From UBA7328 sp036479115 (lineage in GTDB: Bacteria; Bacteroidota; Bacteroidia; Chitinophagales; Saprospiraceae), in the NCBI GenBank assembly GCA_036479115.1, contig JAZGFD010000033.1, forward strand, positions 1 through 20,236: a stretch of DNA of 20,236 bases, given 5' to 3'. This document shows positions 14,825-20,236 of this stretch, one piece after another. Made by a program: the position numbers and the translations under genes. Under the pieces are notes generated by a model that was given only the letters and a program-made list of their open reading frames with translations, had not been told where the DNA came from and did not search any database. Numbering within the stretch: position 1 is the first letter of the stretch; each line of letters opens with the position of its first letter.

Positions 14825-15055
14825 TAAAAGATAATTTATCGAAGTTAGAACAATACCAATCAGAAAAAGATGATAGATTCCAAATAAAAAGGAATTATTA
14901 ACGAATCACGTTTATCCATATTAGAAAAAGAGAATGCAGAGTTGGTTAAGCAAGTGGCTCAACTCGCTGATACTCAGGCAGCACCGAATCTTTGGAAATG
15001 GAAATTTTATCCAAAATAAATCGTATTATAAAAAATGTTAGTTTCCAGAGAAGAT
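14825..15055 (+). mobile_element. Longer family 2 relative with coding-like interior (decayed)
   Basis: The left part ATCGAAGTTAGAA matches ATCAAAATTAGAA of the 18314 copy. The right part (GCTGATACTCAGGCAGCACCGAAT and onwards to GTTAGTTTCC) matches the same element over about 75 bases. The middle holds an extra 90 or so bases. Two adjoining frames read KDNLSKLEQYQSEKDDRF and ILEKENAELVKQVAQLADTQ, the latter a clear heptad coiled coil ending FYPK-stop at about 15019. A frameshift separates them. It looks like the remnant of a gene tail. Confidence 0.4.
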
Positions 15056-15190
15056 TCAAAATTTATTAATTCAAAAATATATACCTGAATAATTACGCGA
15101 AAAAATTGTTATAATTATTCAATTTTTTACTTTAGTGAATTCTAAGGTTACCCCGCCAAGCATTAAGTATACTTTTTAAAAGAATAAAAA

Positions 15191-16183
15191 ATGAAAGAAC
15201 ATTTTCAACTTACACAAAGAAGAACATTTTTGAAATCAGGTAGTGCCCTTTTTGTTGGGGCTGCGCTTTCTCCTATGTTTTTACTATCATGTAAGGAATC
15301 CAATACCACTTCACAAAAGAATATGAAAAAAGATGTAAAACCTCTGGAGCCTGATTTGTTTTTTAAAATGTCATTAGCACAATGGTCATTTCACAGAGCA
15401 CTCAGATCAAACAATATGGATACGTTTAGTTTTATCGACAAGGCAAAAGAATTGGGTTTTGAAGGAGTGGAATATGTAAATCAGTTTTTCAAAGATAAGG
15501 CAGAAGACATGGCCTATCTTGACCGTCTGAATGCCAAGGCAAAGGAACACAACCTTATTCAAAATCTCATTATGATAGATGAAGAAGGGGGATTAGGCCT
15601 TACTGACAATAATAAAAGAAAAGAAGCCATAGAGAATCATTATAAATGGGTACATGCTGCGAAGTATTTAGGTTGTGGGTCAATACGAGTGAATGCTTAT
15701 GGCGAAGGCACACCTGATGAGGTAAGTGCAGCAGCAATTGATGGCCTAAGTCGATTATCTGAATATGCAGAAAAGGAGAATATTAATGTCATCGTTGAAA
15801 ATCATGGGGGCTATTCCTCCAATGGAAAATGGATGGCGAATGTACTCGAACAGGTAAACATGGACAATTGTGGCTCGCTTCCTGATTTTGGAAACTTTTG
15901 TATAAAACGAGGAAAAGATAGTAAATGTGAAGAAGAGTATGACAGATATCAAGGAATGAAAGACCTCATGCCTTTTGCCAAAGCTGTAAGCGCAAAAAGT
16001 CATGATTTTGATGATCAAGGCAATGAAATTCACACTAATTATATGCGTGTAATGAAAATAGTGAAAGATTCTGGATTTCGAGATTTTGTGAATGTAGAAT
16101 ATGAAGGCAATGTATTGGGAGAAGAAGAAGGAGTCATTAATACTGTGGCGTTATTAAAGAAGGTGGGAGCTGCTTTGGGTTAA
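15191..16183 (+). CDS. Tat-exported lipoprotein, sugar phosphate isomerase/epimerase (xylose isomerase-like TIM barrel)
   Basis: This 330-residue protein has a twin-arginine signal (TQRRTFLKSG, 8-17) leading to a lipobox FLLSC with Cys34, so it should fold in the cytoplasm and be anchored outside the inner membrane. The rest (55-330) is an AP-endonuclease-2/xylose isomerase-type barrel. FKMSLAQWSFHRAL (58-71) is strand 1, and metal ligands are likely at E203 (VENHGG), D232 (LPDFGNF), H271 (SAKSHDFD) and E303 or E305 (NVEYEG). Members act on sugars or inositols as isomerases, epimerases or 3-keto-glycoside enzymes; the substrate is not readable. It is a single gene ending at a strong terminator shared with L31. 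Confidence 0.85.
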   Translation: MKEHFQLTQRRTFLKSGSALFVGAALSPMFLLSCKESNTTSQKNMKKDVKPLEPDLFFKMSLAQWSFHRALRSNNMDTFSFIDKAKELGFEGVEYVNQFFKDKAEDMAYLDRLNAKAKEHNLIQNLIMIDEEGGLGLTDNNKRKEAIENHYKWVHAAKYLGCGSIRVNAYGEGTPDEVSAAAIDGLSRLSEYAEKENINVIVENHGGYSSNGKWMANVLEQVNMDNCGSLPDFGNFCIKRGKDSKCEEEYDRYQGMKDLMPFAKAVSAKSHDFDDQGNEIHTNYMRVMKIVKDSGFRDFVNVEYEGNVLGEEEGVINTVALLKKVGAALG

Positions 16184-16213
16184 TTTTTACACTCCAATCC
16201 AATAATGAAACAA

Positions 16214-16247
16214 AAAAAGCCTCGCATTTTTTAATGCGAGGCTTTTT
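16214..16247. terminator. Bidirectional terminator between isomerase-like gene and L31
   Basis: AAAAAGCCTCGCATT (16214-16228) and AATGCGAGGCTTTTT (16233-16247) form a perfect 15-bp stem with a 4-base loop, with A-runs and T-runs on either side. It lies between two convergent genes and serves both. Confidence 0.9.
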
Positions 16248-16268
16248 ACTAATATATATTTTTACTGC

Positions 16269-16562
16269 TCACTCAGCAGTAGGTTCTTCTTCTGGAGTTG
16301 GAGTCTCTTTCTTTCCGAATTTTGCAAATTTTTTGTTGAATTTATCAATTCTACCAGCGGTATCTACAAACTTCATCTTACCCGTGAAGAAGGGATGAGA
16401 TCTGTTAGAGATTTCTAGTTTGATCAAAGGATACTCATTACCATCCTCCCATTTTGCTGTCTCTCTTGATGAAGCACATGATTTTCCTAACCATTGTTCG
16501 TCACATGAGAAATCCTTAAAAATGACTGTTCTATAAGTTTCTGGATGTATTCCTGATTTCAT
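16269..16562 (-). CDS. rpmE2: 50S ribosomal protein L31, type B
   Basis: This 97-residue component of the large ribosomal subunit starts MKSGIHPETYRTVIFKD and contains ISNRSHPFFTGKMKFVDTAGRIDKFNKKF, the hallmark of type B L31. The zinc-binding CxxC pairs of type A are absent, although two lone cysteines (C20 and C29) remain. The acidic tail ETPTPEEEPTAE is longer than in enteric homologues and typical of Bacteroidota. Type B L31 is zinc-independent and in other bacteria replaces type A under zinc limitation. Here it has a near-consensus primary promoter and no visible Zur-type operator. Confidence 0.95.
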   Translation of the reverse strand: MKSGIHPETYRTVIFKDFSCDEQWLGKSCASSRETAKWEDGNEYPLIKLEISNRSHPFFTGKMKFVDTAGRIDKFNKKFAKFGKKETPTPEEEPTAE

Positions 16563-16588
16563 ACTTAATATTCTTTAAAAATGGAGCG

Positions 16589-16619
16589 CAAAAATAGACT
16601 TTTTTATGAAAGAAGTAAA
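16589..16619 (-). promoter_or_regulatory. Promoter of rpmE2
   Basis: On the minus strand TTTA (16619-16616), exactly 19 bases, then TATTTTTG (16596-16589) matches the Bacteroidota consensus TTTG-N19-TAnnTTTG in all but one base. It lies 27 bases from the L31 start codon. Confidence 0.7.
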
Positions 16620-16654
16620 GTGTTCTGCTATTATTTCTGAACGCTAACTTATCC

Positions 16655-16666
16655 TTGACAGAGCAC
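16655..16666 (+). repeat. Solo IS630-type terminal repeat
   Basis: TTGACAGAGCAC followed by TA is identical to the right end of the IS630-type element at 149-160. No complete element lies to its left; GTGTTCTG about 49 bases upstream could be a decayed left end. Confidence 0.45.
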
Positions 16667-16668
16667 TA

Positions 16669-16823
16669 GTGCACCAAGAACAAAGTACTGCACATCTTAT
16701 ACTTCTTCTTTTTCATCTACTCTTCGTTTGAAAATATTTCATTATGCTACGGCATAATTCCCGATTTTTCAGCCTAATCAGATAAAAAATAATTTCCTCT
16801 ACGGTGCGCTAAACTTCATGCAC
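16669..16823. mobile_element. TA-flanked miniature element, copy B (155 bp)
   Basis: This element is homologous to 327-506. It starts GTGCACCAAGAACAAAG and ends in CTTCATGCAC, with TA at 16667-16668 and 16824-16825. The inverted repeat is imperfect (GTGCA, then AAG). The interior shares CGATTTTTCA and the A/T-rich stretch with copy A. Confidence 0.55.
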
Positions 16824-17086
16824 TATTTCATGAGGAATAAAAAAATCGTGCACCACCACCCCCAGTCTTGATCTTTTGAACTGACCCGTCGTTGTTAAAG
16901 CAATCACTATGCATTAGCATTGCTCATGCTTTTACGCCTCGATTCAGCCCAAAAATTTCTGCAACTTAAAGTTCGCGAACTTCGTCCCCATGAACTTCGA
17001 GCCTCACGCACTAATAATCTATGAACAAAGCATTGCACACTATAATCTTTCAAATTTTAAAATTTTATACATTTACATTACGAGTT
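16824..17086. other. GC-richer remnant without a gene
   Basis: This stretch is distinctly richer in G and C than its surroundings. It contains the 14-bp perfect palindrome AAGTTCGCGAACTT (16969-16982). Minus-strand frames are short and interrupted. It is probably debris of a mobile element adjoining copy B. Confidence 0.35.
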
Positions 17087-17200
17087 TAAATCAGAGAGAA
17101 CAGAAGAGTGGAATAAAACTCTCCTTTAAAACATAAGCTATTAGCTTTTGAAACAAGTAAGTCTCTACTCTTGTTTCTCAAAAGGCAGCCAGTTTTTTTT
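17087..17200 (+). ncRNA. Possible small RNA or hairpin cluster ending in a T-run
   Basis: Three successive hairpins occur: AGAGT-ggaataaa-ACTCT, AAGCTATTAGCTT, and an imperfect GCTTTTGAAACAAG with CTTGTTTCTCAAAAGGC (17144-17187). A run of 8 T follows near 17192-17199. The layout resembles a structured RNA with a terminator, but the T-run is several bases from the stem and no good promoter is visible. Confidence 0.2.
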
Positions 17201-17376
17201 AACATACATTTCGTTGCATTCCTATTCCTTGATCATGATTGTCGAAATGAAAAATGTGCCATGATATGACTAAAATCATAAATTTACGACCCAAAAGCAT
17301 AAGAGGAAAAAATACAAAAAAATCAATACTGATATGATATATCTGGAGTATAAATAATGAGGTAAAGCACTTTGTC

Positions 17377-17736
17377 CTACTGAAAAAAAGTATCTTCAAA
17401 ATGCGTCATTTTAGGAGGTCCAAGGCTGTTTATTATGACTGATATTACATCAAACCTGATTTCCCAATTATGATTAATTTGATCCATGTAGGCGTTTGCA
17501 GCACCAAACATTAATCTTCTTTTGGCCGAAGAGACAAAATCTTCTGGTTGTCCATACTTAGTAGTACTTCTTGTTTTTACCTCAACAAAAATTAGCAACC
17601 CTGATTTTTCACAAATTATATCAATTTCAGCTTTTTTATACCTCCAATTTTTTTCTAATATTTTGTACTTCTTTTTTAACAGAAGGGCACAAGCCAACTC
17701 CTCTCCTTTTTTGCCTACTTCGATATGTTCTGCCAT
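17377..17736 (-). CDS. yraN: YraN/UPF0102 family protein (restriction-endonuclease-like fold)
   Basis: This 119-residue cytosolic protein shows GKKGEELACALL (8-19), NWRYKKAEIDIICEK (30-44) and LIFVEVKTRS (48-57), the conserved E, D and ExK residues of the PD-(D/E)XK-like UPF0102 family. These proteins are thought to act on branched or damaged nucleic acid, but the role is not settled. Its start lies 20 bases from two tandem family 1 elements, and the first element's end provides part of TACATTTA, a near-consensus -7 box about 20 bases before the start codon. It is a single gene. Confidence 0.9.
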   Translation of the reverse strand: MAEHIEVGKKGEELACALLLKKKYKILEKNWRYKKAEIDIICEKSGLLIFVEVKTRSTTKYGQPEDFVSSAKRRLMFGAANAYMDQINHNWEIRFDVISVIINSLGPPKMTHFEDTFFQ

Positions 17737-17755
17737 TTTATATCTTTTTCTAAAT

Positions 17756-17811
17756 GTAACAACTCAGGTGCGCTTTTTTTTATCCAAAATTGGCTCCACC
17801 GGAGTTATTAC
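17756..17811 (+). mobile_element. Family 1 miniature element, short form, first of a tandem pair
   Basis: The ends GTAACAACTCAGGTG and CACCGGAGTTATTAC are about 13 of 15 paired. The centre has T8 and ATCCAAAATTGGCT. CTAAAT lies just before it (17750-17755) and recurs just after the second element (17879-17884). Confidence 0.6.
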
Positions 17812-17820
17812 ATCAATATA

Positions 17821-17878
17821 ATACCTACTCAGCAGGTGTGCTTTTGTGAGCCAAAATTGATACATGCTGAGTAGTCAC
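17821..17878 (+). mobile_element. Family 1 miniature element, short form, second of a tandem pair
   Basis: The ends ATACCTACTCAGCAGGTG and CATGCTGAGTAGTCAC pair imperfectly. The centre carries GAGCCAAAATTG. It is separated from the first copy by 9 bases. Confidence 0.6.
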
Positions 17879-17893
17879 CTAAATATTAATATT

Positions 17894-18084
17894 GAAGTTG
17901 TTTAAAAACATTTTGTTAATTTATTTACAAGCCATCAGCAATTCACTGTTTAGGCATTTAGGAGCATCTAAAATGTAAAGGGTATTAGGAAAACACCTCT
18001 TAATCAGGTTTTGATTGGGCGGTACATTCCCTTTACTGCCTACTTTCCCATCTAAACTGAGAATTTCAGACATTAAACAACTTC
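17894..18084. mobile_element. 191-bp element with 12-bp perfect terminal inverted repeats
   Basis: GAAGTTGTTTAA (17894-17905) and TTAAACAACTTC (18073-18084) are perfect inverted repeats, each directly flanked by ATT. The minus strand holds a 50-codon frame (18073 to 17921, MSEILSLDGKVGSKGN and onwards) of unknown nature that starts in the repeat. It looks like an internally deleted insertion sequence of a third kind. Confidence 0.45.
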
Positions 18085-18214
18085 ATTAACGAAAGCATTC
18101 TCAATATCAACATTCTCTATTATTGGAATAAAAAATTTAACAGGACCTTTGATTTTATCTCATATTTACAATTCAATATGATATTATATTTTAAGTGGTT
18201 TGGATAATTTATTC

Positions 18215-18616
18215 GTTACTACTCAGGTGTATGTTTTTGAGACCTGTTTGCCAAACAGGTAGGTAAAAAAATATCTGTTTTTTTACTAATTGAGGCTCAT
18301 TTGAGCTTAAATAGTGTCTGAACGAAAACTTATCAAAATTAGAAATAGTTCTTTTGGCGATATTTTAATTTTTTTCAACTTGCAGATTCTCAGGCATCAC
18401 CGAATGTCAAAAAACTAAATTCTCATCCAAAATATTCTATTTTATAAAATTCGACAGTTTCCGTTAAGGCACTAAATAGCAGAGCTATTACTAACCTATT
18501 TTATTGGTTAGTGAATCTCGATTATGTCGCAATATCTTCCATTTGAAGCGTGAATAGCCAAAAAGAAGCATAAAAAGAGTTTTTTTTACCAAAATTGGTG
18601 TATCTGATTAGTTAAC
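18215..18616 (+). mobile_element. Family 1 miniature element, long form, interrupted by a family 2 element
   Basis: The left end is GTTACTACTCAGGTG and the right end ATCTGATTAGTTAAC. It contains the perfect hairpin ACCTGTTTGCCAAACAGGT (18242-18260). Right of the insertion it carries ACTAACCTATTTTATTGGTT, as in the 9986 copy. Without the insertion it would be about 237 bp. The outer flanks ATTTATTC and CTTTGTTC match 6 of 8. Confidence 0.65.
18314..18472. mobile_element. Family 2 miniature element nested in a family 1 element
   Basis: The ends GTGTCTGAACGAAAACT and, read inwards, GTGCCTTAACGGAAACT match 14 of 17. TAAATAG occurs on both sides (18308-18314 and 18473-18479), a 6 to 7-bp target duplication in family 1 sequence. 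The core is CAGATTCTCAGGCATCACCG. Confidence 0.75.
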
Positions 18617-18812
18617 TTTGTTCTATGAAAATTAAAAATACTTGATTCTCTGACAACGCCATGTTTAAGTTTCATAACCAAATCTATGGAGCGGATTATG
18701 GAGCAGACTATGGAGTGAAAAGAACATAGCCTGCATTCATGTAGGTTATTAAACAATTTTTTTTATAGACAGTTATATCTTTTCAACTAGGCAAAGTAAA
18801 AAAAGACACATT
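18617..18812. other. Region upstream of the sugar-phosphate isomerase: 12-bp tandem repeats and a hairpin
   Basis: Three 12-base units (TATGGAGCGGAT, TATGGAGCAGAC, TATGGAGTGAAA) run from 18685 to 18720. They are in frame in a 22-codon ORF (18661-18729) that reads YGADYGADYGVK. TAGCCTGCAT/ATGTAGGTTA (18727-18746) forms a stem followed after 10 bases by T8 (18757-18764), a possible terminator. TATCTTTT near 18776 could be the -7 box for the downstream gene. Confidence 0.4.
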
Positions 18813-19805
18813 ATGATGGATCAACTTATAGCTAGATTTCCCGATCAACTGAAAGAGGCTCTGGAAATAGCAGAAAATGCAAATATTAACCATCACAACC
18901 GCGAAATACATCAAGTATATGTTGCTGGACTAGGAGGATCTGGAATAGGAGCTGATTTTGTTGCCGAATTTATCAGAGATGAATGTAGCATTCCATATAT
19001 GGTAGGGAAAGGTTACAATATTCCTGCTTATGTGGATAAAAACACATTGGCCATTGCCTCCTCTTATTCTGGAAATACGGAGGAAACACTATACTCTTTT
19101 AGAGAAATAGAAAAAACTGGGGCTAAGATTGTCGTTATTTCTTCAGGCGGCAAATTGATTAATATCGCCAAAAAAAAAGGTTATGATTATATACAAGTAC
19201 CAGGTGGCTGGCCTTCACCACGGGCTTGCCTTGGATTTTCCTTAGTACAACAAATGGGAATAATGCAACGACTTGGATACATCTCTAATGCTGGCTTGGA
19301 GAGTATAAAAAGCTCTATTGCTCTGTTACACAACCATGAGGAGGCCATGAAAACAGAGGCCAAAGCAATTGCCGACCAGTTGGTAAACAAATTACCAATT
19401 ATATATACCACCGATCGCATGGAGGCAGTGGCATTACGACTAAGACAACAGATGAATGAAAATGCCAAGACATTGTGTTGGCACAATGTAATACCGGAAA
19501 TGAATCACAACGAACTAGTAGGATGGAGAGATAAAAACGAAGCACTTGCAGTGATTTATCTTAGAAATGACGACGACTTTAAAAGAAATAGTGTACGTAT
19601 TGACATCAATCAAAAGATTATACAGAAGTATACTGGCACTATTATCAATATTTATTCTAAGGGGGAAAACCTTATTGAAAAGGCTATGTATCTCGTACAC
19701 CTTGGTGATTGGATTACTTGGTATCTTTCAGAACTAAGAGAAATGGATTCTATAGAAGTGGATGTAATAGACTATTTGAAAGGGGAGTTAGCAAAAGTAA
19801 AATGA
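18813..19805 (+). CDS. Bifunctional phosphoglucose/phosphomannose isomerase
   Basis: This 330-residue cytosolic SIS-domain enzyme interconverts glucose-6-phosphate or mannose-6-phosphate with fructose-6-phosphate. Visible features are GLGGSGIGAD (39-48), the phosphate loop SSYSGNTEET (83-92), PRACLG (136-141), NENAK (215-219) and PEMNHNELVGW (228-238), where E216 and H232 correspond to the acid/base pair of archaeal PGI/PMI enzymes. The C-terminal helix of the second SIS domain (LVHLGDWITWYLSE) is complete. Many members have Ala-Ala-x-Gly after PRA; here a Cys replaces one Ala. It starts with two Met codons; the first is used here. It is probably the source of mannose-6-phosphate for glycan synthesis. 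Confidence 0.9.
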   Translation: MMDQLIARFPDQLKEALEIAENANINHHNREIHQVYVAGLGGSGIGADFVAEFIRDECSIPYMVGKGYNIPAYVDKNTLAIASSYSGNTEETLYSFREIEKTGAKIVVISSGGKLINIAKKKGYDYIQVPGGWPSPRACLGFSLVQQMGIMQRLGYISNAGLESIKSSIALLHNHEEAMKTEAKAIADQLVNKLPIIYTTDRMEAVALRLRQQMNENAKTLCWHNVIPEMNHNELVGWRDKNEALAVIYLRNDDDFKRNSVRIDINQKIIQKYTGTIINIYSKGENLIEKAMYLVHLGDWITWYLSELREMDSIEVDVIDYLKGELAKVK

Positions 19806-19806
19806 G

Positions 19807-19879
19807 GTAACTACACAGCCACAGTCGAATTTTGTTAAAAACGACTCTTTTCCCACTACTCCGCGGCTATTTGAGTAAC
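19807..19879 (+). repeat. Possible decayed family 1 element
   Basis: GTAACTACACAG begins 2 bases after the preceding stop codon, and TTGAGTAAC occurs near 19871-19879. Both resemble family 1 ends but the interior is not recognisable. GTCG-AATTTTGTTAAAAA-CGAC (19824-19845) inside could be a weak terminator. Confidence 0.3.
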
Positions 19880-20020
19880 AATAGCGCTGCTATTATGACA
19901 CAAATGAGACTTGATTAAAAAAAACTGCTTATTTTTATTCAAAAAGCAAAACAGCTGTTTAGTTGCAAAATGAGGGTAAGAGGGAAGAATTAAAGCGGAC
20001 AAATAAAATTAGAATTGTGA
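19880..20020. other. Gene-free stretch at the right end
   Basis: No open frame of interest is present. Apart from AAACTGCTTATT-like and AACAGCTGTT palindromic bits, nothing is recognised. Confidence 0.3.
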
Positions 20021-20096
20021 GAAAAAAAAGAAACCTCCTGAAAAACCTTTTCGGTGTCTATAGTTTTTTCATACAGTTTAGAAGCTCAGGAGGTTT
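20021..20096 (-). terminator. Long-loop terminator for a leftward gene beyond the window
   Basis: AAACCTCCTGA (20031-20041) and TCAGGAGGTTT (20086-20096) are a perfect 11-bp inverted repeat with a 44-base loop. On the minus strand a T-rich run (complement of 20022-20030) follows the stem. It suggests a gene transcribed leftward from beyond 20236; frames in the last 140 bases are too short to identify. Confidence 0.45.
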
Positions 20097-20236
20097 ACGA
20101 TAGTTTCATACATGTAAAAAACGGATTTGCTTTCTTATTCGCTGCCCTGATATTTTAGATTTAACATTTTATCTTACGACACTTTACTTTCCAAATATAA
20201 ATGGCGGTAATATAATGACAACCGATAATGACAACC

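Noticed and set aside
16824..17040. A third TA-flanked element starting GTGCACCACC at 16858
   Set aside because: There is no TA before it and its presumed right end (GCAC-TA at 17008-17013) does not pair beyond four bases.
17199..17399. 66-codon minus-strand frame downstream of yraN
   Set aside because: It overlaps the yraN 3' end, is rich in Phe and Ile from A/T-rich DNA, and lacks any motif.
18685..18720. Iteron-type replication or partition site
   Set aside because: Only three imperfect 12-bp units occur, in a chromosomal context without a replication gene, and the units keep a reading frame.
20160..20235. C-terminus of a leftward gene cut by the window edge
   Set aside because: All three minus frames close within about 25 codons and none has a recognisable motif; only the terminator at 20021-20096 hints at such a gene.
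1..20236. CRISPR array
   Set aside because: The dispersed repeats are inverted, unevenly spaced and of variable length, with no regular spacers and no cas genes.

Overview
The window looks like a chromosomal segment from a low-GC member of the Bacteroidota, probably a Cytophagales-type marine or soil bacterium. Several things point there: the DUF3078 outer-membrane protein, the short type B L31, the M28 peptidase family, promoters of the form TTTG-N19-TAnnTTTG, the near absence of Shine-Dalgarno sites, and a tRNA and gene set that is otherwise housekeeping. This assignment is inferred from gene content and signals, not from a database match.

Layout. The left edge (1-508) holds the tail of an IS630-type transposase, followed head to tail by two miniature elements that share single TA dinucleotides. 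From 529 to 5460 come a cation/proton antiporter with a fused nucleotide-binding domain, tRNA-Asp, tRNA-Arg, a secreted protein with a barrel-like C-terminus and a DUF1801 protein. Two miniature elements are interspersed around the tRNAs. PolA (6122-8929) and a DUF3078 outer-membrane protein (9035-9964) are separated by a strong terminator. A compact leftward operon follows: an ECF-like sigma factor, a 66-residue protein and an MscS-like channel (11847 to 10203). Divergent from it, an M28 peptidase and hypoxanthine phosphoribosyltransferase overlap by 4 bases. The right half carries a 54-residue membrane protein, a Tat-exported lipoprotein of the sugar isomerase/epimerase fold, L31 type B, a YraN-like protein and a bifunctional phosphoglucose/phosphomannose isomerase. 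These genes are mostly independent housekeeping or envelope functions and do not form one pathway.

The most unusual content is between the genes. At least three families of short non-autonomous inverted-repeat elements fill most intergenic spaces. Family 1 has GTAACTACTCAGGTG ends and about 8-bp target duplications. Family 2 has a GAT(A/G)CCTGAGTATCAA core and may carry a decayed coding frame. The TA family has GTGC ends like those of the IS630 transposase at the left edge. One family 2 element sits inside a family 1 element with a target duplication, which gives a relative age. Several family 1 copies begin within a few bases of a stop codon. I see no CRISPR array, phage, restriction or other defence system.
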